A stretch of 64,000 nt of DNA from Nocardia fluminea (GCF_002846365.1 NZ_PJMW01000002.1:62001-126000); one strand, 5' to 3'; shown: positions 1 through 9,025, counted from the stretch's first letter. A program made the numbers and translations. Notes: generated from the letters alone by a model not told the origin.

Positions 1-46
1 GAACCGCTCGCGCCTCGGTGAGCGATTCCCGGCGTATTCGCCAACC

Positions 47-1402
47 TCAGGCGGTCGCGGCTCGCTGATCAGCGGACGACCACGACAGCTCGGATGCCAC
101 GGCATCGAGGAGTTCGGCGGCCACCGCACCGCCGCCCAACCGGCCGATGGTCAGCCTGCCGAGGTAGGTGTAGACGAGGAAGGTGACAGCCGCGGACGCC
201 CCCGTCGACGGACGGGGGTGTGCGGAAAGGTAGACGATCTCGTAGTCGTCGAGGATCAGCCCGGCGGGCGCGCGGAACGGAGGCACCGTCCCGGTATTGG
301 TGAGCGCGATATGCCCTGCGGTGGAGTGGATTCGATCGGGGCCGAAGAAGTCGGGGAAGTGCAGAACGGACTGTTCGATCACCCCGTCGGCCAGGTCGTT
401 GTGCAGGCTGGTGCCGATCCGGCGGGCGACAGCGACGAGGTCCGCGGTATCGGCGGCCTCCGTGGTGAAGGCGGCGAGTCCGGACAGGTTGGTGCCCGCT
501 TCCGCGGCGACCGGCGGGTCGAGGCGCCTGCGCAGGTCGACCGGATACACACACGACACGCGGTCCGTGCCCGAGAGATGGCTGTACGCGCGCAAGACCG
601 CGGCGGTCACCAACCCGTTGACGCTCACCGCGTGTGCGCGCGCTGTCTCCAGTACCCGCGCGGTCGCGACGGGGTCCAGCTGGATCCGCGAAGGCCGGAC
701 CAACGTGACGGGCGCGGCTTCCGGCCGCTCCGCCCTGCTCACCGAGTCGGCGACGACGAGTGGACGCACCACCGTCTCGAGCCCCGACCGCCGCCCACGC
801 CGGATCCCCCGCTGTGCCAGCAGCATCTCGAGCGACACCGGATACTCCCGCGCCACCTCGGTGCCGGCCTCCGACTCGGTGACGACGGCTGCCGCGTCCG
901 CCCTGATCGCGATCTTCCCGGTCTCCACATAGTCGGTGTAGTAGCCCCACAGTCGCGCGAACAGTTCCACGCAGTGCGCGGCGTCGGCCACGCTGTGGTG
1001 CACGAACAACGTGACCCGCGCCCGATCCTCTTCGGCGAGAACCACATCCAGGTAGGCCAACTGCGCCCCCGGGTCCATGGACTCGGCCGGAACACGCACC
1101 TCGTCGGGGTCACCGAAACTCACCCAGGCGCCGACGGCCTCGACATCGCCGGGGCGCAACAGGATTCCGTTCTCCTCGGCGTCCTCGACGATTCGGCACA
1201 CCAGAATCGGATACCGTCGCTGCAACGCCGCGAAGGCCGCGCCGAACCCGGCCGCGTCGAGTTCCCCGAGCACCGTGACCGACCGTCCCGTGAACGTCGC
1301 GTGCCGCACGAATCGTTGTTCCGACGGGTCGAGCACCCGCACCACGTCTTCCGGTTCCCACAGCACAACGAAGATCGTGAGGCAAGTACTCACCCAACGC
1401 AA
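47..1402 (-). CDS. PapA5-like acyltransferase (condensation-domain fold)
   Basis: The protein resembles PapA5, the enzyme that transfers acyl chains onto phthiocerol-type diols in mycobacteria, and belongs to the CoA-dependent acyltransferase/condensation superfamily. The catalytic motif HHSVAD lies at residues 135-140 with the His and Asp in place. The PapA5-like segments LLAQRGIR, YPVDLRRRLDPPVA and DLADGVIEQS also occur in order. The length, 451 residues from a TTG, is slightly above the usual 420-430. A GTG near 1345-1393 may be the true start, since PapA5 homology begins around residue 20. No polyketide synthase gene is adjacent, so the acyl donor and acceptor are unknown. It is the leftmost gene; positions 1-46 hold nothing recognisable. 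Confidence 0.75.
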   Translation of the reverse strand: MRWVSTCLTIFVVLWEPEDVVRVLDPSEQRFVRHATFTGRSVTVLGELDAAGFGAAFAALQRRYPILVCRIVEDAEENGILLRPGDVEAVGAWVSFGDPDEVRVPAESMDPGAQLAYLDVVLAEEDRARVTLFVHHSVADAAHCVELFARLWGYYTDYVETGKIAIRADAAAVVTESEAGTEVAREYPVSLEMLLAQRGIRRGRRSGLETVVRPLVVADSVSRAERPEAAPVTLVRPSRIQLDPVATARVLETARAHAVSVNGLVTAAVLRAYSHLSGTDRVSCVYPVDLRRRLDPPVAAEAGTNLSGLAAFTTEAADTADLVAVARRIGTSLHNDLADGVIEQSVLHFPDFFGPDRIHSTAGHIALTNTGTVPPFRAPAGLILDDYEIVYLSAHPRPSTGASAAVTFLVYTYLGRLTIGRLGGGAVAAELLDAVASELSWSSADQRAATA

Positions 1403-1446
1403 ACCGTCAGCTACGCAGTGTGATCAACCGCCCATCGCGCGGACGC

Positions 1447-1483
1447 GAACGAGCCCGCACCAGGGGCAGGTGCGGGCTCGTTC
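1447..1483 (-). terminator. Intrinsic terminator after glyS
   Basis: A perfect 15-bp inverted repeat (gaacgagcccgcacc and its complement) surrounds a 7-nt loop, starting 12 bp past the glyS stop. It lies between the tail of glyS and the start of the acyltransferase gene. The T-tract is short, as is usual in high-GC actinobacteria. Confidence 0.85.
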
Positions 1484-1494
1484 GACCTGCGGTA

Positions 1495-2880
1495 TCAGGC
1501 GCCGATCAGTCGTGCTGCCAGGTAGGACTCGACCTTGTCCAGGGCGATGCGCTCCTGGGCCATCGAGTCGCGCTCGCGGATCGTCACCGCGTGGTCGTCG
1601 ATGGTGTCGAAGTCGACCGTGATGCAGAACGGGGTACCGATCTCGTCCTGACGACGGTAACGACGGCCGATGGCACCCGCGTCGTCGAAGTCGACGTTCC
1701 AGTTGCGGCGCAGCTGGGCGGCGAGGTCCTTGGCCTTCGGGGTCAGGTCGGCGTTGCGCGAGAGCGGCAGCACCGCGGCCTTGACCGGCGCCAGGCGCGG
1801 GTCGAGACGCAGGCTGATCCGCTCCTCGGTGGTGCCCTTCGCCGTCGGCACCTGGTCGACGGTGTAGGCGTCGACCAGGAAGGCCATCAGCGAACGGGTC
1901 AGCCCGGCGGCCGGCTCGATGACGTACGGCGTGTAGCGCTCACCGCTCGCCTGATCGCGGTAGCTCAGGTCGACGTTCGAGTGCTCCGAGTGCGTCTTGA
2001 GGTCGTAGTCGGTGCGGTTGGCGATGCCCTCGAGCTCGCCCCATTCGCTGCCCTGGAAGCGGAAGCGGTACTCGATGTCGGTGGTGCCCGCCGAGTAGTG
2101 CGACAGCTTTTCCTTCGGGTGCTCGAACAGGCGCAGGTTCTCCGGGTCGATGCCGAGGTCGGTGTACCAGGCCAGGCGGGTCTCGATCCAGTACTTGTGC
2201 CACTCCACGTCGTCGCCGGGCTTGACGAAGAACTCCATCTCCATCTGCTCGAACTCACGCGTGCGGAAGATGAAGTTGCCCGGCGTGATCTCGTTGCGGA
2301 AGCTCTTACCGATCTGGGCGATGCCGAACGGCGGCTTCTTGCGCGCGGTCTCCTGCACGTTCTTGAAGTTGACGAAGATGCCCTGTGCCGTTTCGGGACG
2401 CAGGTAGTGCATGCCCTCTTCGTCGTCCACCGGGCCGAGGAAGGTCTTGAGCAGGCCGGAGAAGTTGCGCGGCTCGGTCCACTTGCCGGGCTGGCCGGTC
2501 TCGGGATCGTTGATGTCGGCCAGGCCGTTGGCGGGCGGGTGGCCGTGCTTGGCCTCGTAGGCCTCGATGAGATGGTCGGCGCGATAACGCTTGTGCGTGT
2601 GCAGCGACTCGACCAGCGGATCGGAGAAGGTGGCCACGTGGCCCGAGGCCTCCCAGACCTGGCGCGGCAGGATTACCGAGGAGTCGAGACCGACGACATC
2701 GTCGCGGCTGGTGACCATGGTCCGCCACCACTGCCGCTTGATGTTGTCCTTCAGTTCGACGCCGAGCGGACCGTAGTCCCACGCCGACTTGGTGCCTCCG
2801 TAGATCTCACCGCACGGGTAGACCAGACCCCGGCGCTTGGCGAGGTTGGCAACGGTGTCCACCTTCGACTTGGGTGCCAC
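1495..2880 (-). CDS. glyS: Glycyl-tRNA synthetase
   Basis: This class II aminoacyl-tRNA synthetase (alpha2 type) charges tRNA-Gly in the cytoplasm. Nearly the whole 461-residue protein matches the mycobacterial enzyme, including [15 protein letters not shown] near the N-terminus, the motif 2 region [18 protein letters not shown] and the C-terminal anticodon-binding part [14 protein letters not shown]. The GTG at 2880 was chosen because homology begins at [17 protein letters not shown] and a GGAGAAA box lies about 6 nt upstream; the frame stays open to 3039. It is divergent from smtB-zur, the same arrangement as Rv2357c/Rv2358 in M. tuberculosis. Confidence 0.97.
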   Translation of the reverse strand: MAPKSKVDTVANLAKRRGLVYPCGEIYGGTKSAWDYGPLGVELKDNIKRQWWRTMVTSRDDVVGLDSSVILPRQVWEASGHVATFSDPLVESLHTHKRYRADHLIEAYEAKHGHPPANGLADINDPETGQPGKWTEPRNFSGLLKTFLGPVDDEEGMHYLRPETAQGIFVNFKNVQETARKKPPFGIAQIGKSFRNEITPGNFIFRTREFEQMEMEFFVKPGDDVEWHKYWIETRLAWYTDLGIDPENLRLFEHPKEKLSHYSAGTTDIEYRFRFQGSEWGELEGIANRTDYDLKTHSEHSNVDLSYRDQASGERYTPYVIEPAAGLTRSLMAFLVDAYTVDQVPTAKGTTEERISLRLDPRLAPVKAAVLPLSRNADLTPKAKDLAAQLRRNWNVDFDDAGAIGRRYRRQDEIGTPFCITVDFDTIDDHAVTIRERDSMAQERIALDKVESYLAARLIGA

Positions 2881-3026
2881 GCGAGATTTCTCCATCCACT
2901 GCGAGTCGGAATTGTTCGGCATGCCGTACCGGTGTTCGATGCGGCCTACCGTACGTAAGTGGGTCCAGCGTATCGGGACGGGTCCAGTGGGTTTGCAGCA
3001 GCCGAGGTGTCCGCGCGGCGCGTCAT

Positions 3027-3055
3027 TTGACATGCGCAATTATGCATATCAAAAT
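3027..3055 (+). promoter_or_regulatory. Promoter of smtB-zur with candidate SmtB operator
   Basis: A TTGACA -35 (3027-3032) is followed after 17 bp by CAAAAT (3050-3055) as a possible -10, with a GGAG ribosome site at 3074-3077 before the smtB ATG. An imperfect inverted repeat, atgcgca-at-tatgcat (3032-3047), lies in the spacer. ArsR/SmtB repressors bind repeats of this general kind, so it may be the self-operator. This is inference from position and symmetry. Confidence 0.5.
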
Positions 3056-3069
3056 GGAATCTGTTTCCA
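3055..3069. promoter_or_regulatory. Candidate Zur box
   Basis: The 15-mer has 7-1-7 symmetry, TGGAATC-T-GTTTCCA, with six of seven pairs complementary. Mycobacterial Zur (FurB) binds an AT-rich palindrome of the same architecture. The site covers the predicted transcription start of smtB-zur, where a repressor would block the promoter. The inner bases depart from the mycobacterial consensus, so confidence is moderate. Confidence 0.45.
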
Positions 3070-3084
3070 ATAAGGAGTTGGTAG

Positions 3085-3435
3085 ATGACGACCGAGGCCG
3101 CGCCCGCGCACCCGCACAACCCGTACCACTCCCCCGCCCCCGCCGCCGTGCCCTCGCGCACGGTACTCGAGGACGCGGGTGAGCTGCTGCGGGCACTGGC
3201 CGCGCCGGTCCGCATCGCCATCGTGCTGCAGCTGCGTGAGTCGCCGCGCTGCGTGCACGAGCTGGTCGACGCGCTGGGCGTCACCCAGCCGCTGGTCAGC
3301 CAGCATCTGCGCATTCTCAAATCGGCGGGCGTCGTGCACGGCGAACGCTCGGGCCGCGAGGTGCTCTACGAACTCGTCGACGACCATCTGGCACATATCG
3401 TGGTCGATGCCGTCGCCCATGCCGAGGAAGGGTAA
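3085..3435 (+). CDS. smtB: ArsR/SmtB-family zinc-responsive repressor
   Basis: This 116-residue winged-helix regulator is orthologous by position to M. tuberculosis Rv2358 (SmtB). The recognition helix region TQPLVSQHLRILKSAGVV lies at about 67-84. The alpha-5 metal site is complete: Asp99, His101, His112 and Glu115 keep exactly the D-x-H-x10-H-x2-E spacing of zinc sensors. An additional His/Pro-rich tail occupies residues 1-25. In the family, apo-protein binds DNA and zinc releases it. It is the first gene of an operon with zur; the zur start follows about 4 nt after its stop. Confidence 0.92.
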   Translation: MTTEAAPAHPHNPYHSPAPAAVPSRTVLEDAGELLRALAAPVRIAIVLQLRESPRCVHELVDALGVTQPLVSQHLRILKSAGVVHGERSGREVLYELVDDHLAHIVVDAVAHAEEG

Positions 3436-3439
3436 TTTG

Positions 3440-3889
3440 TTGGCCGACAACACCTCCGCGAAACAGATCGGAGTCCGCAGCACCCGTCAGCGCAGCGCCA
3501 TCTCGGCTTTGCTCAGCAATATCGACGAGTTCCGGTCGGCGCAGGAATTGCACGACGAGCTGCGCAAACGCGGCGAGGGCATCGGCCTGACCACCGTCTA
3601 CCGGACCCTGCAGTCCCTGGCCGATGCCGGCATGGTCGACGTGCTGCGCACCGACACGGGCGAATCCGTCTATCGCCAGTGCTCGAGCGGCCACCATCAC
3701 CACCTGGTGTGCCGCCATTGCGGGAGCACCGTCGAGGTCGAGGGCCCGACGGTCGAGGCGTGGGCCGAGGCCATCGCGAGCGAACACGGCTTCACCGAGG
3801 TGAGCCACACACTCGAGATCTTCGGTACCTGCCGCGACTGCGTGCGCAGCCGAGCCGACGCCGACTCAGGAGCACCTGCTTCGGTATGA
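3440..3889 (+). CDS. zur: Zinc uptake regulator (Fur family)
   Basis: This is the ortholog of M. tuberculosis Zur/FurB (Rv2359), a zinc-dependent repressor of zinc import, alternative ribosomal proteins and ESX-3. The winged helix contains STRQRSAIS and GIGLTTVYRTLQSLADAGMVD (about 14-66). The structural zinc cysteines are Cys91, Cys94, Cys131 and Cys134, and a regulatory His cluster HHHH lies at 85-88. No ATG fits the homology: the protein starts at TTG 3440 (or 3437), with GGAAGGG about 8 nt upstream inside the end of smtB, indicating coupled translation. The length is 149 residues. Confidence 0.93.
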   Translation: MADNTSAKQIGVRSTRQRSAISALLSNIDEFRSAQELHDELRKRGEGIGLTTVYRTLQSLADAGMVDVLRTDTGESVYRQCSSGHHHHLVCRHCGSTVEVEGPTVEAWAEAIASEHGFTEVSHTLEIFGTCRDCVRSRADADSGAPASV

Positions 3890-3993
3890 CTCACATCACA
3901 TAACGGAACCTTCGCTTCGCACGTCCCGTCCAACCTTCACGAAGGACCGGTCCGCACGGGCGCGTAATCCTTCGGCATCGAAGGAGGGGCATC

Positions 3994-4287
3994 GTGAGCG
4001 GGACCCTGGGCGTCGAGCCCGATCAGTTGACGACCATGGCGACCGCCTGGCGCCGGGAGGCAGGCGAAGTCGGCGCGCTGAGCTGGGCGTCCGCGAGCGA
4101 GGCGACCGGCGACGGCAGTGACGTCCTCGCCGCCGTGCGCGAGCTGCCCGACCCGGCTGCACAGGCGATGGACTCCATCGCGACCCGGTACACGACGCTG
4201 GCCGACCTCGTCGACAAGTTCTCCGCCGATATCCAGGCCGGAGACGCCGAGACCGCGGGCGAGATCGGAAAGCTCGGTACCCGCTGA
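3994..4287 (+). CDS. Small helical protein of T7SS substrate type (EspC/DUF2580-like)
   Basis: The protein is 97 residues, acidic, with no signal peptide and predicted helical. It begins SGTLGVEPDQLTTMATAWRREAGEVGALSW, resembling the short helix-turn-helix substrates of ESX systems that include DUF2580/EspC-like proteins. The GTG start has a strong ribosome site (AAGGAGGGG) 4-5 nt upstream. It opens a tightly packed set of genes that ends with espG. The family call rests on size, helix pattern and context rather than on a diagnostic residue, so the exact Pfam assignment is uncertain. Confidence 0.7.
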   Translation: MSGTLGVEPDQLTTMATAWRREAGEVGALSWASASEATGDGSDVLAAVRELPDPAAQAMDSIATRYTTLADLVDKFSADIQAGDAETAGEIGKLGTR

Positions 4288-4628
4288 TGCGGCCGGCGAT
4301 CCCCCAACTCGACACCTGGAATCTCGAAAGCCTGCGCCGCGCCGGGCAAGCAGCCCGCGCCAACGCCGACACTCTCTCGACCTCGGTCGACGACTGCTCG
4401 CGCGCGGTCTCGGCGGCGGGTAGCTGGTACGGGCAGACCAAGGACGCGGCCTCGCGGCGCATCGACGAGGAAGTCGATCACGGCTACGAAATCTGCACCG
4501 TGCTGCTGCAGGTAGCCGACGATGCCGAAGACGCCTATCAGAGCTTGAAGCACGCCAAAACCTATGTGCTGGAACAGAAGAACCTCGCCGTCGCGCAAGG
4601 CTCGCGGTCGCTCCCGACGGGCGGGTGA
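4287..4628 (+). CDS. Small coiled WXG100-like protein
   Basis: This 113-residue helical protein overlaps the previous stop by one base (TGATG). It carries a W-x-G-like turn (SWYGQTKDAASRRID, about residues 45-60) between two amphipathic helices, the layout of WXG100-type T7SS substrates. It probably pairs with the preceding 97-residue protein. No catalytic motif is visible. Its stop overlaps the start of the downstream hydrolase by 4 bp, so the three genes are very likely co-translated. Confidence 0.65.
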   Translation: MRPAIPQLDTWNLESLRRAGQAARANADTLSTSVDDCSRAVSAAGSWYGQTKDAASRRIDEEVDHGYEICTVLLQVADDAEDAYQSLKHAKTYVLEQKNLAVAQGSRSLPTGG

Positions 4629-6133
4629 CCCATTCCGATCCCGAAAAGGAAGGCGCCGCGGGAGTCTTCCAGCTCAACCTGCTCAGCGGGTTGGACGAGC
4701 TCGAACGCCTCGACAACCTGTTCGGCGCCAGGCTGCGGGAATCCATAGGCGACCTCACGGCGATGCGCGACGGGCAGCCCGACATCACGCTCACCGACGG
4801 TTCGATGCGCGACCCGGACGCGGTCGCGATCCAGCTGGCGTCGATGTCGCAGGATGAGCGAGCTACTTTCCTGGCCGGGTCGAGTCCCGAAGCGCGACGT
4901 CAGCTGGTGATCGCGGCGCCGGAGAAGCTGGGCAATCTGAACGGAGTGCCGTTCGTGATGCGGATCGAGGCCAATGAGATCAATGTCCGCAACGCGTTGA
5001 CGGCCGAGAAGGCCAGGCCCACGAGGGACGAGGCCCGCATCACGCAGTTGAAGGCGATGCTGGCACCGATCCCGAATCCCGAAAGTGCGGGCCCGCTGGG
5101 TACCGCGCCCGCCGCGACCGGCGATCGAGCGACACCGCAGCTGGGGATGGTCGACCGCAAGTTCGTCATGTTCAGCACCGCGGGCAACGGCCGGATGATC
5201 GAGATGGTCGGTGAGATGAGGCCGGATGTGCCGGGCGTGGGAGTGTATGTGCCCGGCACCAGTACGAATCTCAACGGTTCCGGGTCGAATCACGTGGCCG
5301 CGTGGAATCTGGCCGACCAGACGGGCAGCCCGATCTTCCTGTACATGGAGGGCGACTTTCCGCAGAGTCTGACCAGCCTCTCCGACGGAGCGCCCAGCCC
5401 GAGATTCGCGGCCGACATGGCGCCGAAGCTGGTCGACTTCGGACGGGAAGTCGACCGGGAGGTCACCGCGGGCGCACCGGGCACACCCGTGTCCTATGTG
5501 GGGCATTCCTATGGCGGATCGGTCGTCGGTTTCGCCGAGCAAATGGGTCTGCGGGCCGATCGGGTACTGCACGCCTCGTCGGCGGGAACAGGTGTGTTCG
5601 AAGGTGGTTGGAACAACCCGAACCCGGACGTCCAGCGGTATTCGATGACCGCGCCCGGCGATCTCATCGGCGTGGTGCAGTCCTATCCGGAGGGCGGGCT
5701 GACCGTGCCCGGCGGGATCCACCTTCCCGGTAATCCGCATGCGTCGGAAGTCCTGGGCGGTGATCCCGACGAGGTACCCGGCGTGATCCGGCTCGACACC
5801 GGGTTCTACGGCGCTGACATCGACGGTCACCGCCGGGGCGAGGTCGTGTTCGGGACCGACGGTCACGGGAAATACTGGGACGACCCCACCTCGACCGCGT
5901 TCGGCAACATCGCCGGAGTCATCGCGGGGACCGATGCGACCGTCTACGTCGAACGGGGGATCGAAACCCGTTGGGTGGATGTGGGTCTCGGCGACAACGG
6001 CAACGGCGGCAAGGAAGCGTTCGACGCGGGACGTGCCGCGACAGCGGGAGCGCTGTTCGACGTCGAGGACCCGTACGCGAACCCCCGCGTCACCGACAAC
6101 CCCCAGCGGGGCGAACCGATCGACATCCCATGA
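4625..6133 (+). CDS. DUF1023 alpha/beta hydrolase of T7SS locus
   Basis: This 502-residue protein starts at a GTG overlapping the previous stop. Its N-terminal 150 residues are helical, including LDELERLDNLFG and the repeated "QLASMSQDERATFLAGSSPEARRQL" type segment of actinobacterial DUF1023 proteins. An alpha/beta hydrolase domain follows. The nucleophile elbow GHSYGG puts the catalytic Ser at residue 295, and a late His is in LPGNPHASEV. DUF1023 hydrolases are frequent in ESX-linked gene sets; the substrate is unknown. No signal peptide is seen. The adjacent lipoprotein gene overlaps the end by 3-4 bp. Confidence 0.82.
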   Translation: MTHSDPEKEGAAGVFQLNLLSGLDELERLDNLFGARLRESIGDLTAMRDGQPDITLTDGSMRDPDAVAIQLASMSQDERATFLAGSSPEARRQLVIAAPEKLGNLNGVPFVMRIEANEINVRNALTAEKARPTRDEARITQLKAMLAPIPNPESAGPLGTAPAATGDRATPQLGMVDRKFVMFSTAGNGRMIEMVGEMRPDVPGVGVYVPGTSTNLNGSGSNHVAAWNLADQTGSPIFLYMEGDFPQSLTSLSDGAPSPRFAADMAPKLVDFGREVDREVTAGAPGTPVSYVGHSYGGSVVGFAEQMGLRADRVLHASSAGTGVFEGGWNNPNPDVQRYSMTAPGDLIGVVQSYPEGGLTVPGGIHLPGNPHASEVLGGDPDEVPGVIRLDTGFYGADIDGHRRGEVVFGTDGHGKYWDDPTSTAFGNIAGVIAGTDATVYVERGIETRWVDVGLGDNGNGGKEAFDAGRAATAGALFDVEDPYANPRVTDNPQRGEPIDIP

Positions 6134-6621
6134 GAAAACTTGTCGTGCTCTGCGCAGTCCTCGCGATGCCTGCCTGCTCGGCGTTCGTCGGCGACGGACC
6201 GTCGAACGACACGATCAAGAACTCCAGCGGCCTGATGGTGACCGAGGCGTCGCAGATCGTCGCCGACAACTTCGAGCTGATCTCGCCGACAGCGCGAACG
6301 GTCGACGTGAGCTCGGTGAAACTGGGCAACGGATGTCGCACCGACCCGCATACGCTGAAGAGCTACGGTCCGCCCTGGACACCGAGTTACCAAGAGGTGG
6401 AACGGAATCCGCCCCAGGAGTACATCGACAAGGCGCTGGCCAACCTCGAGGCGATGACCGCACGCGGATTCGCACGACAGGAAGGCATCCCCGGCGACGA
6501 CCCGGCGAGCCGGGTGTATCGCGATGCGCGAGGGTTCGCCGTGTACAGCATCCGCGACAAGACCGTGCTGGGCGAGGTCGACTTCACCCTCTTCTCGTCC
6601 TCGCCCTGCGCGACGGCGTAG
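6130..6621 (+). CDS. Probable lipoprotein, unknown function
   Basis: This 163-residue protein begins MRKLVVLCAVLAMPACS, a short charged, hydrophobic export signal ending in a Cys at position 16 that fits a (weak) lipobox. The rest is a soluble domain with no family I recognise. Two further Cys, in NGCRTD and SSPCATA, could form a disulfide. The ATG overlaps the stop of the hydrolase gene (ATGA), so it belongs to the same operon. Confidence 0.75.
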   Translation: MRKLVVLCAVLAMPACSAFVGDGPSNDTIKNSSGLMVTEASQIVADNFELISPTARTVDVSSVKLGNGCRTDPHTLKSYGPPWTPSYQEVERNPPQEYIDKALANLEAMTARGFARQEGIPGDDPASRVYRDARGFAVYSIRDKTVLGEVDFTLFSSSPCATA

Positions 6622-6713
6622 GCGTGATCTTTCGCGATGCGCGTCAGCGTGACTACGATCTTCGGAGCGGGGATGTCACGAACGAGCACCGGTTCTGTGG
6701 GAGGGACGAAGAC

Positions 6714-7292
6714 ATGGCAGGTCGAGGTGCGGTAGCGAGGGTGTTCGGGGTTGTCGTGGTGGCGGGGTTGGCTGCCGTGGGGTGCGGGGACGGAGAGCAG
6801 GGGACCGCTGCTCCGCAGACGAGCGGTGTGAGTGTGGCGGCGAGTCCTACTTCGGTGGATGCCGAGGCGAAGGTGTGGGATCCGTGTTCGTTGCCGGATT
6901 CGGCTGTCAGCGATGTTGGGATGAACGCGGGAAGCAAGAAGAAGGATGTCGCAGGAGTGGACTTCACTGGATGGAAGGTCTGCAACTGGACGGACACGGC
7001 TAAGAAGTACACCTTCTCCGTGATGTCCTCTGCGCACACGCTTGCGGAGTCCAGGCAGCGAACCAGTGAGTACACCGGATGGGCCGACCTCCAGGTCGGA
7101 TCCCGCAATGCGCTCGAGTTCCGACCGATCGGCTCCGCTAACGACGTCGCCTGCTACATCAGTGTCGAGGTGCCGGCCGGATCAGTCGATTTCAAGGTGC
7201 AGAACCGCGTCAGCGCTGAAGGGGCCAGCGAACCTTGCGGCGAGGCCCGGCGACTGAGCACCGCACTGGTTCAGTACTTGCCCGCTGGCTGA
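6714..7292 (+). CDS. DUF3558-type lipoprotein
   Basis: A signal segment, RVFGVVVVAGLAAVGCGDG, carries a lipobox Cys at about residue 24. The mature part matches actinobacterial DUF3558 lipoproteins: KVWDPCSLPDSAVSDVGM near the start, then GWKVCNWT and the late CGEARRL. The conserved Cys residues probably form disulfides outside the membrane. The length is 192 residues. The start ATG at 6714 has GGAGGGACGAAGAC upstream. The 92-bp gap from the previous lipoprotein may hold an extra promoter. Function is unknown; such lipoproteins recur in Nocardia T7SS-type loci. Confidence 0.8.
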   Translation: MAGRGAVARVFGVVVVAGLAAVGCGDGEQGTAAPQTSGVSVAASPTSVDAEAKVWDPCSLPDSAVSDVGMNAGSKKKDVAGVDFTGWKVCNWTDTAKKYTFSVMSSAHTLAESRQRTSEYTGWADLQVGSRNALEFRPIGSANDVACYISVEVPAGSVDFKVQNRVSAEGASEPCGEARRLSTALVQYLPAG

Positions 7293-7304
7293 GGGGGACA
7301 GCAC

Positions 7305-7685
7305 ATGGTTCTCGGCATAGATCCGACTCAATGGAGCCGACTCCTCGGCCAGGCAGCGGCCGGTCAACTGTCACTGGACCCCGAGACCGGCAAAGACCTG
7401 GATCGCGTGTGCGACGACCACCTGGACCGGCTCGAGGAAGTCTACGAGATGGTCGAAAGTGTGCGACGGGTCGGCGGGTTCGGCTCCTTCGACTCGAGCA
7501 AGATCCTCGAGAACAAATTCTCGCTCACCGCAGCCGGAGGTGATCGCGCGTTGGATACAGTGATCAGGCAACACATCGAAACGGTCAAGACCGCGAAAGA
7601 GGTTGTTGCCAAAGCGATTGCGAACTTCGTCGCCCAGGACGAATCGACCGGTGCCGAGATCTCCGCGACAGGAGAACACCTGTGA
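7305..7685 (+). CDS. Small helical protein, putative T7SS partner of the PPE-like protein
   Basis: This 126-residue protein is predicted helical, without signal peptide or Cys pattern. It contains the turn RVGGFGSFDSSKILENKFS near the middle and a long amphipathic C-terminal helix (IETVKTAKEVVAKAIANF). It immediately precedes and overlaps the PPE-like gene (GTG inside its last codons), the usual position of a PE or WXG partner. The gene at 28497 has the same position and a similar central turn. I recognise no exact family. Confidence 0.65.
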   Translation: MVLGIDPTQWSRLLGQAAAGQLSLDPETGKDLDRVCDDHLDRLEEVYEMVESVRRVGGFGSFDSSKILENKFSLTAAGGDRALDTVIRQHIETVKTAKEVVAKAIANFVAQDESTGAEISATGEHL

Positions 7686-9025
7686 CCTACGAGGACTACA
7701 AGAGCAAGGTGATCGCCGCGCAGGAGCAGTGGAATACCGAGCGCGCCAAGATCTACGACCGGCAGCTCGCGGGAAATTACGCCACGATCTTCGGCGGCGA
7801 CCTCCAACCCCCGCACATCACCACCCCTGACAACTACGACAGCATGTCCCTCGAGCAGATGCAGGCAGCGGTCGCGGCGATGAAACCGCAGCTCGTCGAC
7901 GACGCGGTCACCGCGTGGGCGAATATCGGTGGCGCGCTGATGGGCACGTTCGTCGGGTTCAATCAGCAGTTCGCCCGCACTGTCACCGGCGCAGGCGGCC
8001 ACAGCGGCTGGACCGGGGCGGCCGCTTCTGCCGCCGTCGCCGCCGTGAACAACTATGCGCAACAATCGATCCCGCTCTCCCAGGCCGCGACAGCGATCAG
8101 TCTCAAACTGGCCGAGATGCGCACCGGGATCGAGCAGACCCAAGCCTTGATGCCCGGCCTCACCGAGCGCACCAACGTCACCGGCAAGTCGCTGCCCGCC
8201 GACGGCGTGATGAAGGTCGACGACCACAACCGCGACGAAGCCACTCAGGAGGGCAGGCGGATCCTGCGTTCCGTGTACAGCCAGGTCGCCGGCCAAACCG
8301 ATAACGGCGTGCCCTTTCTGCCGACCGCACCGACCATCGCCGGCGATGACGGCGGACCCGGCAGCACTCCTGACACGAATACCGGCGGTACCCAGGGCGA
8401 TTCGACCGCAGGCGGCCCCGAACCCGAAGACCCGGCAGCGGGAACGCCCGGCGACGGCGCGACGCCTGAGCTTTCCGGCACCGAACAGTCCTCCACCACA
8501 ACATCTTCGACCGACCTCGACTCGACCACGCCCCAAACCACCACTACGTCGCAATCCGCTACCCCCACAGCTCCGAGCACCACCACACCAGCGAGCCCTG
8601 GCGTAACCACGCTCAACAGCGGCGCACCCGGCGTCGGCGCACCCAGTGCTGGCGCACCCGGCGCCGGCACCCCTGGCGCCGGCAGACCCACGGGCAGCGG
8701 CCCAGGCGGCGCGGGCATCTCGCGCGGCGGTGGCACCTCGACCACCCCCACTCCCGGCCGGAGCACCCCCGGTACCCCGTCCCCCGCTGCCGCGGCGGCG
8801 ACCGGAACCCGCGCGGGCACCACCTCCGGCGCCGGTCGAGGTGCGGCGGGCATGTCCGGCATGGGCGCACCCGGCGCGGGTCGCGCCAACGCCGACGACG
8901 AACGAACCAAGGGCGTCCCCGACTACCTGATCACCCAGGAAAACGGTGACCTCCTGCTCGGCGCGGACCAGATCAGGACCGTACCCCCGGTGCTCGGCGG
9001 AGACGACGACAGTGCACCGCGCTGA
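7682..9025 (+). CDS. PPE-like T7SS substrate with Pro/Gly/Thr-rich linker
   Basis: In this 447-residue protein the N-terminal 190 residues are helical and contain a W-x-G turn (SGWTGAAAS), typical of PPE/WXG substrates. Residues of about 215-405 form a low-complexity Thr/Ser/Pro/Gly/Ala linker. The end, GVPDYLITQENGDLLLG...TVPPVLGG, is the conserved tail seen on many Nocardia/Rhodococcus PPE-like proteins. The GTG start overlaps the previous stop by 4 bp. The protein is probably exported with its partner by an ESX machine encoded elsewhere, and the adjacent EspG would be its chaperone. Confidence 0.8.
   Translation: MTYEDYKSKVIAAQEQWNTERAKIYDRQLAGNYATIFGGDLQPPHITTPDNYDSMSLEQMQAAVAAMKPQLVDDAVTAWANIGGALMGTFVGFNQQFARTVTGAGGHSGWTGAAASAAVAAVNNYAQQSIPLSQAATAISLKLAEMRTGIEQTQALMPGLTERTNVTGKSLPADGVMKVDDHNRDEATQEGRRILRSVYSQVAGQTDNGVPFLPTAPTIAGDDGGPGSTPDTNTGGTQGDSTAGGPEPEDPAAGTPGDGATPELSGTEQSSTTTSSTDLDSTTPQTTTTSQSATPTAPSTTTPASPGVTTLNSGAPGVGAPSAGAPGAGTPGAGRPTGSGPGGAGISRGGGTSTTPTPGRSTPGTPSPAAAAATGTRAGTTSGAGRGAAGMSGMGAPGAGRANADDERTKGVPDYLITQENGDLLLGADQIRTVPPVLGGDDDSAPR

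Noticed and set aside
1..46. Possible end of another gene at the left edge
   Set aside because: Too short to assign; no frame or motif can be tested.
1420..2958. 512-codon plus-strand frame over glyS
   Set aside because: It is the reverse complement of the certain glyS gene; long antisense frames are common at this GC content. Similar shadows over other genes (for example 19857-21566, 23365-24747, 25871-27076, 31168-32928) were left out for the same reason.
8245..8910. Pro/Ala/Val-rich minus-strand frame inside the PPE-like gene
   Set aside because: It is antisense to the low-complexity linker; composition alone explains it.
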